64,000 nt of DNA from contig JAFGTV010000053.1 in the NCBI GenBank assembly GCA_016938875.1, positions 62,001 through 126,000 on the forward strand, given 5' to 3'. The notes below the pieces were generated by a model that saw only the letters and a program-made list of their open reading frames with translations, was not told the DNA's origin and did no database searches. The stretch is from Paracoccaceae bacterium (lineage in GTDB: Bacteria; Pseudomonadota; Alphaproteobacteria; Rhodobacterales; Rhodobacteraceae). This document shows, piece after piece, positions 28,458 through 37,773 of the stretch. The translations under genes were made by a program, and so were the position numbers. Position 1 is the stretch's first letter; the number at the start of each line of letters is the position of its first letter.

Positions 28458-29267
28458 TCAGTCGGGCAGGGCAAAGGTAAGCGCGGCCCACAGCGAATGC
28501 CAGACGGGCCCTTTGGTCGGATCATCATTGCCGGTGCTGCGCAACACGACCGCGTCCAGCAGATAGACATGCCCCGGTGCGACCGGCACCACGGCGCGCC
28601 CCTGCGCATCCAGCGTCAGGGCCAAGACATTAACCGCGCCACCGGGCGCGCGGTCGAACACCTCTAGCTGGGCATCGGCATGCGGGGCATCCTGGTAAAA
28701 GACCTGCACGGGCATCCCGGCGGTCATGTCGTCGGTATAGGGATTGGCGCCGGCGACGATCTCTGTCTCCAGCCCCAGCCTGCGGTCACTGCCTGCGCCA
28801 TCGCCCACCGCGATCAGGGCTTTTGCATAGCGCCGGTATGTTTCGGCAAAGCCGGTTTCGGGTAGGCCACGAGCCTGATGTGTCTCTAATACGCCTGGAA
28901 ATGCCTTGTGCGTGACGAAATCGACAAAGGTTTGCCAGTTGGAATAGGTCAGCCGGTTGTCGGTGGTTTCATGCACGATCACGGCCAGCCCATTGCCCGG
29001 CGCGGCCATGTTCAGGGCGGGAATGTCACCCATCCGCCCGGTGACCGGTGTCACGTCCTGACCCGTCACGATGTCGAAACGGGTGAAATTCGACGGGAAA
29101 TAGCTGTAGGACGATCCCTGAAAGTTCTGCCCGACGCGCAGGCCCGCAACGATCTGTTCGCCGGGCGCCACTTGATATGCCTGCGGGTCGATCCAGAATT
29201 CATGGGCACTGGCCAGTGTGGCGGCAAGCGTCAGGGCAACGGCAGGCAGAAAGGCAAAGGGGCGCAT
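28458..29267 (-). CDS. Periplasmic DUF4198 protein
   Basis: A 269-residue secreted protein. The signal peptide MRPFAFLPAVALTLAATLASA is followed at once by HEFWIDPQAYQVAPGEQIV, the hallmark of DUF4198, in which a His at the mature N-terminus may bind metal. It is a beta-rich protein with LEVFDRAPGGAVNVLALTLD near the end, typical of an Ig-like domain. DUF4198 proteins occur beside nickel and cobalt transporters; here it heads the operon with two HupE-type genes. An ATG nine bases upstream (29276) is an alternative start. Neither has a good ribosome site. Confidence 0.82.
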   Translation of the reverse strand: MRPFAFLPAVALTLAATLASAHEFWIDPQAYQVAPGEQIVAGLRVGQNFQGSSYSYFPSNFTRFDIVTGQDVTPVTGRMGDIPALNMAAPGNGLAVIVHETTDNRLTYSNWQTFVDFVTHKAFPGVLETHQARGLPETGFAETYRRYAKALIAVGDGAGSDRRLGLETEIVAGANPYTDDMTAGMPVQVFYQDAPHADAQLEVFDRAPGGAVNVLALTLDAQGRAVVPVAPGHVYLLDAVVLRSTGNDDPTKGPVWHSLWAALTFALPD

Positions 29268-30447
29268 GGCAGCCATCACATCCGGGGATTTCCCAGCAAA
29301 GCTGTCGCGCCCACGCGCCAAGTCAAGCGTGGCGGCGTTTGTCGGCCTGGTGCTGATACTGTGCGCGCTGGCCCTGCCCGGTGCCGCCCACGAGGTGCGC
29401 CCGGCCATCGGCGATGTCGAGGTCGGGGCAAACAGCCTGCGCCTGGATTTGCGCGTGACGGCCGAGGCGATGGTCGCGGGGATCGACCTGAACGCGGTCA
29501 GCAACACCAACGACTCGCCCTTGTCGGGCTATTACGACCAACTGCGCCGCCTGCCGCCCGACACGCTGCGCGCCGCGTTCCAAGAGGCCTGGCCACGGAT
29601 CCGCGCGGGGCTGCGGATTGAGGTCGAAAACGTCTCTATAACGCCTGAATACGTCGATTTGCGTATCCCCGAGGTGGGCGACCCCGAACTGCCGCGCGAC
29701 GCGGTTCTGACGGTCACGGCCGCACTGCCGCCGGGGGGTGCGCCGGTGCGGATCGGTTGGATGGCGGCCTATGGGCCGTTGGTGCTGCGCCAGAACGGCC
29801 CCGACGCGGCAGAGCTTTATACCGGTTACCTGACCGGCGGCGCGATGAGCGATCCGTTGCCCCGCACCGGGGTGGCCAAGGTGGGCGCACTGACCGCGTT
29901 CGGGCGCTATATCGGCCTGGGCTTTGAACACATCATGCCCAAGGGCCTGGATCATATCCTGTTCCTGCTGGGGCTGTTTTTCTTTTCGCTACACCTGCGG
30001 CCCCTGTTGATCCAGGTCACCGCCTTTACCCTGGCGCATACGGTTACACTGGCGCTGGCGGTGCTGGGAATCGTCACTGTTTCGCCTCGAATCGTGGAAC
30101 CCTTGATCGCGGCATCAATCGTCTATGTGGCGATCGAGAATACGCTTTGGACCCGGATGAGCATCTGGCGCACCGGGGTCGTCTTTGGTTTCGGGCTGTT
30201 GCACGGGTTGGGCTTTGCCAGCGTTCTGGGCGAAATCGGGTTGGATCCGGCGCGGTTCCTGACCGGGCTGATCGGGTTCAATATCGGGGTGGAACTGGGT
30301 CAGCTCAGCATTATCGCAACGGCCTGGCTGCTGCTGGCGGTGTGGTTCGGCGACCGGCCGTGGTATCGCGCGCGCATCGCGGTGCCAGCCTCGGCGGTGA
30401 TTGCCTGTGTGGGGGCGTGGTGGTTTTTGGAGCGCACGGTTTTGTGA
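29266..30447 (+). CDS. HupE/UreJ_2 family membrane protein
   Basis: About 393 residues. A signal peptide (AAFVGLVLILCALALPGAAHE) leads to a periplasmic domain of about 160 residues, then a membrane domain with GLGFEHIMPKGLDHILFLLG, the HupE/UreJ_2 signature (His and DH pair), and FTLAHTVTLALAVLG. The ATG at 29266 would overlap the start codon of the divergent DUF4198 gene within CATG. A GTG at 29329, right before the signal peptide, is a realistic alternative that leaves room for promoters. Role inferred: metal handling with the divergent HupE operon. Confidence 0.85.
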   Translation: MAAITSGDFPAKLSRPRAKSSVAAFVGLVLILCALALPGAAHEVRPAIGDVEVGANSLRLDLRVTAEAMVAGIDLNAVSNTNDSPLSGYYDQLRRLPPDTLRAAFQEAWPRIRAGLRIEVENVSITPEYVDLRIPEVGDPELPRDAVLTVTAALPPGGAPVRIGWMAAYGPLVLRQNGPDAAELYTGYLTGGAMSDPLPRTGVAKVGALTAFGRYIGLGFEHIMPKGLDHILFLLGLFFFSLHLRPLLIQVTAFTLAHTVTLALAVLGIVTVSPRIVEPLIAASIVYVAIENTLWTRMSIWRTGVVFGFGLLHGLGFASVLGEIGLDPARFLTGLIGFNIGVELGQLSIIATAWLLLAVWFGDRPWYRARIAVPASAVIACVGAWWFLERTVL

Positions 30448-30516
30448 GCCATCTTCCCAAGGTGATTTCGCAGGCGTAAGCAGGAAACAGGTATCCTCCC
30501 TTTTCCCAGGTCCATC

Positions 30517-31440
30517 ATGAATCCTGCCCGCGCCATTGGCCTGAAGCTTGTCTCTGTCGTGCTGTTCGTGGCGATGTCGTCCCTGATCAAGGCCAGCGCG
30601 GATCATGTGCCGCCGGGCGAGGCGGTGTTCTTTCGGTCGTTCTTTGCAATCCCGGTGATCGTGGTCTGGCTGATCTGGCAGGGCCAGTTGTCGATGGGGC
30701 TGCGGACCCGCAATCCGATGGGCCATCTGTGGCGCGGGCTGGTCGGGGGCACTGCGATGGGGCTGATGTTTGCCGGTCTGGGTCTGTTGCCGCTGCCCGA
30801 GGTAACGGCCATCGGCTATGCCGCGCCGCTGTTGGTGGTGATTTTCGCCGCGATGTTCCTGGGCGAAGAGGTGCGACTGTTCCGCCTGGGCGCGGTCGCG
30901 CTGGGTATGGCGGGGGTGCTGATCGTGCTGTCACCGCGTTTGTCGGCCTTTGCCAGTGACCAGATGGACGCGCGCGAGGCGTTGGGGGCCATCGTCGTGC
31001 TGGGCGGGGCCAACGGCGCGGCATTGGCCCAGGTGTTCGTGCGCAAGCTGGTGCAGACGGAAAACACCGCGGCGATCGTCTTTTGGTTTTCGGTCACGGC
31101 CTCTGTGCTGTCGCTGTTGACGATCCCGTTTGGCTGGGTCGTGCCCAGTTGGGGCGAGGTGGTGATGCTGGTGCTGGCGGGTCTGTTGGGGGGGTTGGCG
31201 CAGATCTTCATGACCTCGGCCTATCGGTTCGCCCAGGCCGCGGTGGTGGCGCCGTTCGACTATGCCTCGATGCTGCTGGCGCTGATCGTGGGGTATGTGG
31301 TGTTCGACGAGGTGCCGACGCCGGTCATGCTGGTCGGTGCCAGCCTGGTGATCGCCGCGGGTGTGCTGATCATCTGGCGCGAGCGCCAGTTGGGTATCGA
31401 AAGGGGCCGCTCGCGCAAGGGGATGACACCCCAGGGGTAG
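30517..31440 (+). CDS. DMT-superfamily (EamA) transporter
   Basis: A 307-residue inner-membrane protein with about ten helices in two EamA repeats. Features include SSLIKASADHVPPGEAVFFR in repeat 1, where the family has a conserved RS/FF motif (FFRSFFA), GYAAPLLVVIFAAMFLGEEV, and GAILVL-like segments. Repeat 2 ends APFDYASMLLALIVGYVVFD, close to the RhaT/YdcZ-like amino-acid or metabolite exporters. The substrate is unknown. It stands alone between the HupE-like gene and ilvE, which converges. Confidence 0.9.
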   Translation: MNPARAIGLKLVSVVLFVAMSSLIKASADHVPPGEAVFFRSFFAIPVIVVWLIWQGQLSMGLRTRNPMGHLWRGLVGGTAMGLMFAGLGLLPLPEVTAIGYAAPLLVVIFAAMFLGEEVRLFRLGAVALGMAGVLIVLSPRLSAFASDQMDAREALGAIVVLGGANGAALAQVFVRKLVQTENTAAIVFWFSVTASVLSLLTIPFGWVVPSWGEVVMLVLAGLLGGLAQIFMTSAYRFAQAAVVAPFDYASMLLALIVGYVVFDEVPTPVMLVGASLVIAAGVLIIWRERQLGIERGRSRKGMTPQG

Positions 31441-31472
31441 CGCGCGCGGCCCGTTTCAGGCCGTGTCAGGGT

Positions 31473-32339
31473 CTATTCCCGCACCAGCTTTTCATAGGCG
31501 GCCGAGATGTCGCGGGCCAGGGCGCCCACCTCGAACGTATAGTCCCCGATCTGGCCCACCGGCGTGACCTCGGCCGCGGTGCCGGTCAGCCAGCATTGCT
31601 CGAACCCCTCCAGCTCGGCCGGTTCGATATGGCGTTCGTGCACGGTGATGCCGCGGTCCTTGAGCATGCCGATTACGGTCTGGCGCGTGATCCCGTTGAG
31701 GAAGCAGTCGGGTTTCGGCGTATGCACCTCGCCCTCCTTGACGAAGAACATGTTGGCCCCCGTCGCCTCGGCCACGTAGCCGCGATAGTCGAACATCATC
31801 GCGTCGGAACAGCCTTTGGCCTCGGCCGCGTGTTTCGACATGGTGCAGATCATGTAAAGGCCCGCCGCCTTGGCCTGGCTGGGCGCTGTTTCGGGGCTGG
31901 GGCGTTTCCATTTGGAAATGTCCAGTTTCGCGCCCTTCAGCTTGGCGTCGCCATAATAGGCGCCCCATTCCCAGACCGCGATGGCCAGGCGCACCGGGTT
32001 ACGCGCGCTGGCAACCCCCATGTCCGGGCCCGCGCCGCGCCATGCGACCGGGCGCACATAGGCATCGCTCAGCCCGTTGGCCTGCATCACCTGGGCCTTG
32101 GCCTCTTCAATCTGCTCAACGGACCACGGGATTTCAAAGTCGATCATGTTGGCCGACCGCTTGAGCCGTTGGGAATGCTCGACCGACTTGAAGATCTTGC
32201 CGCCATAGGCGCGCTCGCCCTCGAATACGGACGAGGCGTAGTGGAGTGCATGGGTCAGAATATGCACATTCGCCTCGCGCCAGGGGACCAGGGCCCCGTC
32301 CATCCAAATCACGCCGTCACGATCATCATAGCCAGCCAT
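31473..32339 (-). CDS. ilvE: Branched-chain amino-acid aminotransferase
   Basis: A 288-residue fold-type IV PLP enzyme that makes Leu, Ile and Val from their 2-oxo acids. The PLP lysine is Lys157 in PSQAKAAGLY. Also seen are ALHYASSVFEGERAYGG (32-47), EATGANMFFVKEGEVHTP (cofactor phosphate site) and CWLTGTAAEVTPVGQIGD. Length is normal for class IIIa BCATs. The ATG at 32339 is followed by MAGYDDRDGVIWMDG, the usual N-terminus. It is divergent from petP across 185 bases. Confidence 0.95.
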   Translation of the reverse strand: MAGYDDRDGVIWMDGALVPWREANVHILTHALHYASSVFEGERAYGGKIFKSVEHSQRLKRSANMIDFEIPWSVEQIEEAKAQVMQANGLSDAYVRPVAWRGAGPDMGVASARNPVRLAIAVWEWGAYYGDAKLKGAKLDISKWKRPSPETAPSQAKAAGLYMICTMSKHAAEAKGCSDAMMFDYRGYVAEATGANMFFVKEGEVHTPKPDCFLNGITRQTVIGMLKDRGITVHERHIEPAELEGFEQCWLTGTAAEVTPVGQIGDYTFEVGALARDISAAYEKLVRE

Positions 32340-32524
32340 GGGCTCGGTCCTTTCGCTCTGCCCCGGGGGGCGATCTCTTTGCGAATGTTGCGTGGATTAG
32401 GTCCGTCTCGGACATAATATTGCGCTAAATTCACGGATCGCTATCAATTGATTCTTGGAAAGTCAACAAGGCTGACATAAGCTTGCCCAATATATAGACG
32501 AAAATGAATTCACGGGGGTTTGGT

Positions 32525-33037
32525 ATGGCCGAAGGCGCATCCGCGGTGGCCCAGAGCGGCGAGAGCCTTCTGTTTTTGACCGACGAGCAGTTGCGAAAGG
32601 GAATCGAGGCGATGTTTTTTGCCTATCGCGGATTCACCGCTGACCCCGATCGCATTCTGCAAGACCACGCCTATGGCCGTGCGCATCACCGGGCGATCCA
32701 TTTCATCCACCGGGCGCCGGGCACCACGGTCAACAACCTGCTGGCGATCCTGGGCGTGACCAAGCAGTCGCTGAACCGCGTTCTGCGATGCCTGATCGAG
32801 GATGGCCTGGTCGAAAGCCGCGTGGGCAACCGGGATAAGCGCGAACGCCACCTGTATCTGACCGCGCGGGGCGATGCGCTGGAACAGCAGCTGTCCGATG
32901 CGCAACGCGAACGGATGCGCGCGGCCTATCGCGCCGCCGGGCCAGAGGCCGTGGCCGGATTTCGCCAGGTGTTGGAGGCGATGATGGATCCCGACATGCG
33001 GCGCCATTTCACCCGGCTGGCGGATGGTGGCGTATGA
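32525..33037 (+). CDS. petP: MarR-family regulator PetP
   Basis: A 170-residue winged-helix protein. The DNA-binding part is NNLLAILGVTKQSLNRVLRC (recognition helix), then LVESRVGNRDKRERHLYLTARG, the MarR wing. It is paired by an ATGA overlap with the response regulator PetR, the arrangement known from Rhodobacter capsulatus, where petP-petR lie upstream of the cytochrome bc1 operon and are needed for growth. I chose the ATG at 32525 because GGGGG sits six bases before it; an ATG seven codons upstream lacks this. Confidence 0.88.
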   Translation: MAEGASAVAQSGESLLFLTDEQLRKGIEAMFFAYRGFTADPDRILQDHAYGRAHHRAIHFIHRAPGTTVNNLLAILGVTKQSLNRVLRCLIEDGLVESRVGNRDKRERHLYLTARGDALEQQLSDAQRERMRAAYRAAGPEAVAGFRQVLEAMMDPDMRRHFTRLADGGV

Positions 33038-33738
33038 CCGGAGAGGCAGAGGTTCACCTGCTGATCGTCGATGACGATGCCCGCATCCGCGAGCTTTTGC
33101 GCAAATTCCTGATGCGTCAGGGGTTCTGGGTCACCGCCGCGCGCGATGCCGCCCATGCGCGCAAGCTGTTGGCGGGGCTGGAGTTCGACCTGATCGTGCT
33201 GGACGTGATGATGCCGGGCGAGGACGGGATTTCCCTTACCCGCGCGCTGCGCCAGAAAATCGCCACGCCGATCCTGCTGTTGACCGCGCGGGGGGAGACC
33301 TCTGACAGGATCGAGGGGTTCGAGGCGGGTGCCGACGACTATCTGCCCAAACCGTTCGAGCCCAAAGAGCTGTTGCTGCGGATCAACGCGATCCTGCGCC
33401 GGGTGCCCCAGGCCAGCAGCCCCGCCGAGGTGCCCAAGGTGCTGCACCTGGGGTCAGTGCGCTATGACGTGGGACGGGCAGAGCTGTTCCAGGGCGAAGA
33501 GCGCGTGCGCCTGACCGCGACCGAGGCCCAGTTGATGCGCATTTTCGGCGCCTGCCCCGGAGAGGTCGTCAGCCGCACCCGCCTGGTCGAGGAACTGGGC
33601 CGCGACGACGGGCAGGCCCAGGAACGCGCGGTGGATGTTCAGATCACCCGCCTGCGCCGAAAGCTGGAAAGTGACCCTAAACAGCCCCGATACCTGCAAA
33701 CCGTGCGGGGCGCGGGCTATATGCTGGCCCCCGATTGA
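33034..33738 (+). CDS. petR: OmpR-family response regulator PetR
   Basis: A 234-residue two-domain protein. The receiver domain has the acidic pair IVDDDARIRE, phospho-acceptor Asp57 in LIVLDVMMPGEDG, and Lys in DDYLPKPFEPKEL. The C-terminal OmpR-type winged helix has VRLTATEAQLMRIFG and VQITRLRRKLESDP. No histidine kinase is adjacent, so the partner is unknown. The coupled petP suggests joint action. In R. capsulatus petR is required for photosynthetic and respiratory growth; here it is 14 kb from petABC. Confidence 0.92.
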   Translation: MTGEAEVHLLIVDDDARIRELLRKFLMRQGFWVTAARDAAHARKLLAGLEFDLIVLDVMMPGEDGISLTRALRQKIATPILLLTARGETSDRIEGFEAGADDYLPKPFEPKELLLRINAILRRVPQASSPAEVPKVLHLGSVRYDVGRAELFQGEERVRLTATEAQLMRIFGACPGEVVSRTRLVEELGRDDGQAQERAVDVQITRLRRKLESDPKQPRYLQTVRGAGYMLAPD

Positions 33739-33776
33739 ACCTTGCCGCCGGTGCGCTGCATCCCTAGCCTTGGCCG

Positions 33777-34712
33777 ATGACAACTGCGCTGATCACCCAT
33801 CCCGATGTGCTGGGCCACCTGACGCCGCCCGGCCATCCCGAACGCCCCGCGCGGATCGAGGCGGTGCAGGCCGCCTTGGCCGGGCCGGCCTTTGCGGCGC
33901 TGCTGCGCGAACCCGCGCCGCTGGCCGGTCAGGCCGATGTGCTGCGCGCCCATCCACAAGGCTACCTGGAGGCGTTGGGCGCGGCCATTCCGAAATCCGG
34001 CCTGGCCGCGCTGGACCCCGATACCTACGTGTCGCCGGGTTCCCTGCGCGGCGCGCTGCGCGGGCTGGGGGCCAATCTGCGGGCCGTGGACATGGTTCTG
34101 GGCGGGGCTGTGCAGAATGCCTTTGCCGCCGTTCGCCCGCCGGGCCACCACGCCGAGGCGCGGCGGGCCATGGGATTTTGCCTGTTGGGCAATATCGGGA
34201 TTGCCGCGAAATACGCGCTGGATCACCACGGGCTGGCCCGGGTGGCGGTGGTGGATTTCGATGTGCACCACGGCAACGGCACACAGGACATCCTGTGGGA
34301 CGAGGGCCGCGCGCTGTTCGCCTCGACCCACCAGATGCCATTGTGGCCCTTTACCGGCGCTGCGGAGGAAACCGGCGCTCATGACAATGTGGTGAACGTG
34401 CCGCTGCCGATCCATGCCGATGGCGCGCTGTTTCGCGCCGAGATAGAGACCAAAGTGCTGCCGCGCCTGGCGGCCTTTGACCCCGATCTGGTGCTGGTGT
34501 CGGCCGGGTTCGACGCCCATGCCGCCGATCCGCTGGCGCAGCTGAACCTGGGGGTCGAGGATTTCGCGTGGGTCACGCACCGGCTGTGCGACATCGCGGA
34601 TGCGCATTGCGGCGGGCGGCTGGTCTCGACACTTGAGGGTGGATATGATCTGGATGCCTTGGCCGCGAGCGTGGCAGCACATGTGATGGTTCTGATGGAG
34701 CGGGGATCATGA
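33777..34712 (+). CDS. Histone-deacetylase-family amidohydrolase
   Basis: A 311-residue class II HDAC-like enzyme. The metal and catalytic motifs are HPERPARIEAV, RPPGHHAEARRAMGFCLLGN (His pair), VVDFDVHHGNGTQDIL (zinc Asp/His), VSAGFDAHAADPL (zinc Asp) and STLEGGYDLDAL. Bacterial members remove acetyl groups from polyamines or small acetyl-amides, and less certainly from proteins. It is followed by xseB with an ATGA overlap, the typical Rhodobacterales order before ispA and dxs. Confidence 0.92.
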   Translation: MTTALITHPDVLGHLTPPGHPERPARIEAVQAALAGPAFAALLREPAPLAGQADVLRAHPQGYLEALGAAIPKSGLAALDPDTYVSPGSLRGALRGLGANLRAVDMVLGGAVQNAFAAVRPPGHHAEARRAMGFCLLGNIGIAAKYALDHHGLARVAVVDFDVHHGNGTQDILWDEGRALFASTHQMPLWPFTGAAEETGAHDNVVNVPLPIHADGALFRAEIETKVLPRLAAFDPDLVLVSAGFDAHAADPLAQLNLGVEDFAWVTHRLCDIADAHCGGRLVSTLEGGYDLDALAASVAAHVMVLMERGS

Positions 34713-34951
34713 CCGACAAAAAGGTCACCGATATGAGTTTCGAAGAGGCCATGGCCGCGCTTGAGGCGGCTGTTGGCGCATTGGAACGCGGCGACGTGCC
34801 GTTGGAAGAGTCGATCAACCTGTCCCAGCATGCGGCCACGCTGAAAAAGCACTGCGAGGCCAAGCTGAAGGACGCCGAGGAAAAGGTTGCCGCCATCACC
34901 ATGGATGGCGAGGGCAACCCGACCGGCACAACCCCGGTTGATGGGCTCTGA
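34709..34951 (+). CDS. xseB: Exodeoxyribonuclease VII small subunit
   Basis: An 80-residue helical protein with the XseB pattern SFEEAMAALEAAVGALERGD and VPLEESINLSQHAATLKKHC, forming a helical hairpin. It binds the large subunit XseA (not in this window) to make exonuclease VII, which degrades single-stranded DNA. It overlaps the upstream hydrolase by ATGA and ends one base before the ispA start codon. The length is normal. Confidence 0.95.
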   Translation: MTDKKVTDMSFEEAMAALEAAVGALERGDVPLEESINLSQHAATLKKHCEAKLKDAEEKVAAITMDGEGNPTGTTPVDGL

Positions 34952-34952
34952 T

Positions 34953-35822
34953 ATGTTCCAGCAGCAGTTGACGGATGCCGCCACGCGGATTGAGGCGCGG
35001 CTGATGGCGGCGCTGGCAGAATGTGCCGATCAGCCGGTGACCCACGCGATGCGCTATGCGGTGTCGGGCGGCAAGCGGCTGCGCGGGTTCCTGGTGATCG
35101 AGGGGGCCGCGCTCTACGGGATTGCGCCGGAACAGTCGGTGCATGCCGCCGCCGCGATCGAGGCCCTGCATGCCTATTCGCTGGTGCATGACGATCTGCC
35201 CTGCATGGATGACGACGACCTGCGCCGGGGCCAGCCCACGGTGCATGTGAAATGGGATGATGGCACCGCCGTTCTGGTGGGGGACGCGCTGCAAACGCTG
35301 GCCTTTGACCTGCTGGCCCGCCCCGAGGCGCATCCGGATGCGGGCGTGCGGATCGACCTGGTGGCCTCGCTTGCGCGGGCGTCGGGGATCGAGGGGATGG
35401 TGCTGGGCCAGGCCCGGGATATTGCCGCCGAAACCGCCGGGCGCGTGCTGACCCTGGACGAGATAACCGAGTTGCAGGCCAACAAGACCGGTGCGCTGAT
35501 CCGCTGGTCGGCCGAGGCGGGCGCGCGTCTGGGTCAGGCCGATATCGCGCCGCTGTCGGCCTATGCGACCGCGCTGGGCCTGGCGTTCCAGATCGCCGAT
35601 GACATCCTGGATGTCGAGGGAGATGCCGAAAAGACCGGCAAGCGGGTGCAAAAGGATGCCGAGGCCGGCAAGGCGACGTTCGTGTCGCTGCTGGGTCTGG
35701 ACGGGGCCAAGGCCCGCGCCCGCGCCCTGGTCCAAGAGGCCGAGGCCGCCCTGTCCCCCTTTGGGGCGCAGGCCGATGCCTTGCGACAAGCCGCCCGCTT
35801 CGTTATTGCGCGGGAAACCTGA
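34953..35822 (+). CDS. ispA: Farnesyl diphosphate synthase
   Basis: A 289-residue prenyltransferase that condenses IPP with DMAPP and GPP to give FPP. The first Asp-rich motif is [17 protein letters not shown] (DDxxxxD type) and the second is [26 protein letters not shown] binds diphosphate and is near the start. The ATG at 34953 follows the xseB stop by one base. dxs follows 22 bases later, grouping the MEP-pathway entry enzyme with prenyl-chain synthesis for quinones and undecaprenol (compare uppP). Confidence 0.95.
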   Translation: MFQQQLTDAATRIEARLMAALAECADQPVTHAMRYAVSGGKRLRGFLVIEGAALYGIAPEQSVHAAAAIEALHAYSLVHDDLPCMDDDDLRRGQPTVHVKWDDGTAVLVGDALQTLAFDLLARPEAHPDAGVRIDLVASLARASGIEGMVLGQARDIAAETAGRVLTLDEITELQANKTGALIRWSAEAGARLGQADIAPLSAYATALGLAFQIADDILDVEGDAEKTGKRVQKDAEAGKATFVSLLGLDGAKARARALVQEAEAALSPFGAQADALRQAARFVIARET

Positions 35823-35844
35823 TGACGCCCCGGAGGGCAGAGAT

Positions 35845-37773
35845 TTGACCAACCGTCCCCACACGCCGCTGCTTGACCGGGTGTCCAGCCCCGCCGATCT
35901 AAAGGGCCTGTCCGATACCGAGTTGATGCAACTGGCCGATGAGTTGCGCACCGAGACGATTTCGGCGGTGTCGGAAACCGGCGGCCATCTGGGCGCGGGC
36001 CTGGGCGTGGTGGAACTGACCGTGGCGTTGCATGCGGTGTTCGACACCCCGCGCGACAAGGTGATCTGGGATGTCAGCCACCAAAGCTATCCGCACAAGA
36101 TCCTGACCGGACGGCGTGACCGCATTCGCACCCTGCGCCAAAAGGGGGGGTTGTCGGGGTTCTGCAAGCGATCGGAAAGCGAATACGACCCGTTCGGCGC
36201 CGGGCATAGCTCCACCTCGATCTCGGCGGCGCTGGGGTTTTCGGTGGCGCGCGACCTGGGCACCGCACCCGAGGCGGGCGTGGGCGATGCCATCGCGGTG
36301 ATCGGTGACGGCTCGCTCAGCGCGGGGATGGCCTATGAGGCGATGAACCACGCCGGCCACCTGAAATCGCGGATGATCGTGATCCTGAACGACAACAAGA
36401 TGTCGATCGCCCCGCCCGTGGGCGCGATGTCCAGCTATCTGAACCGGCTGTATGCAGGGGCCCCGTTCCAGGAGTTCAAGTCGATCGCCAAGGGCGCCGT
36501 CGGATTCCTGCCGCAACCGTTCCAAGAGGGGGCCAAGCGCGCCAAAGATCTGATCAAGCATGTCACCGTCGGCGGCACCATGTTCGAGGATCTGGGGTTC
36601 AGCTATATCGGCCCGATCGACGGGCATGACATGGAACAGCTCTTGGCGGTGCTGCGCACGGTCAAGACTCGCGCCACCGGGCCGATGCTGATCCACACCA
36701 TCACGCAAAAGGGCCGCGGATACGCCCCGGCCGAGGCCGCCGCCGACCGCTGTCATGGCGTGGCGAAATTCGACGTTGTAACCGGCGAGCAGAAAAAGAG
36801 CCCCGCCAACGCCCCCAGCTATACCAAGGTTTTCGCCCAGGCCCTGACCGCCGAGGCCAAGGCCGACCGCAAGGTGGTGGCGGTGACCGCGGCGATGCCC
36901 GATGGCACCGGGCTGAACCTGTTTGCCGAACGCTTCCCCGAGCGGTGCTTTGACGTGGGCATTGCCGAACAGCATGCGGTGACCTTTTCGGCCGGGCTGG
37001 CCGCGGGGGGGCAGAAACCCTTTTGCGCGATCTACTCGACCTTCTTGCAGCGCGGCTATGACCAGATCGTGCATGACGTGGCGATCCAGCGCCTGCCGGT
37101 ACGCTTTGCCATCGACCGGGCCGGGCTGGTGGGGGCCGACGGGGCGACCCATGCGGGGGCGTTCGACACGGCCTTTCTGGCCAACCTGCCCGGTTTCGTG
37201 GTGATGGCCGCCGCTGACGAGGCGGAACTGGTGCATATGGTCGCCACCGCCGTTGCCCATGACACCGGGCCGATCGCGTTCCGTTTTCCGCGGGGCGAAG
37301 GGGTCGGCGTCGAGTTGCCCGAAAAGGGCGAGGTGCTGGAGATCGGCAAGGGCCGCATGATCCAGACCGGCAGTCGCGTCGTGTTGTTGAACTTTGGCGC
37401 GCGGCTGAAAGAGGTGCGCGAGGCCGCAACCGCGCTGGCCGCCCGGGGCATCGTGCCGACCATCGCCGATGCGCGCTTTGCCAAGCCGCTGGATCAGGAC
37501 ATGATCCTGACCCTGGCGCGCGAGCATGAGGCGCTGATCACCATCGAAGAGGGTGCCGTGGGCGGTTTCGGCAGCCATGTCGCGCATCTGCTGGCCGAAA
37601 GCGGGGTGTTTGACACGGGGCTCAAGTTCCGCTCGATGGTGCTGCCCGATACGTTCATCGACCATTCCAGCCCAGAGGACATGTACCGCGCGGCCAAGCT
37701 GAACGCGCCGGACATCGAGGCCAAGGTGCTGGAGGTTCTGGGAGAGGCGGCAGCCGAGGTCAAACGGGCCTAG
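35845..37773 (+). CDS. dxs: 1-deoxy-D-xylulose-5-phosphate synthase
   Basis: A 642-residue TPP-dependent transketolase-like enzyme, the first step of the MEP isoprenoid pathway. It starts at TTG 35845 with GGAGGG eight bases upstream; no ATG lies between ispA and the conserved N-terminus [20 protein letters not shown]. Motifs: [16 protein letters not shown] (substrate His), the TPP motif [19 protein letters not shown] with LNDNKMSI, and [18 protein letters not shown]. It converges with an ExoD-family gene, overlapping by four bases. The TTG start could limit translation of this flux-controlling step. Confidence 0.95.
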   Translation: MTNRPHTPLLDRVSSPADLKGLSDTELMQLADELRTETISAVSETGGHLGAGLGVVELTVALHAVFDTPRDKVIWDVSHQSYPHKILTGRRDRIRTLRQKGGLSGFCKRSESEYDPFGAGHSSTSISAALGFSVARDLGTAPEAGVGDAIAVIGDGSLSAGMAYEAMNHAGHLKSRMIVILNDNKMSIAPPVGAMSSYLNRLYAGAPFQEFKSIAKGAVGFLPQPFQEGAKRAKDLIKHVTVGGTMFEDLGFSYIGPIDGHDMEQLLAVLRTVKTRATGPMLIHTITQKGRGYAPAEAAADRCHGVAKFDVVTGEQKKSPANAPSYTKVFAQALTAEAKADRKVVAVTAAMPDGTGLNLFAERFPERCFDVGIAEQHAVTFSAGLAAGGQKPFCAIYSTFLQRGYDQIVHDVAIQRLPVRFAIDRAGLVGADGATHAGAFDTAFLANLPGFVVMAAADEAELVHMVATAVAHDTGPIAFRFPRGEGVGVELPEKGEVLEIGKGRMIQTGSRVVLLNFGARLKEVREAATALAARGIVPTIADARFAKPLDQDMILTLAREHEALITIEEGAVGGFGSHVAHLLAESGVFDTGLKFRSMVLPDTFIDHSSPEDMYRAAKLNAPDIEAKVLEVLGEAAAEVKRA

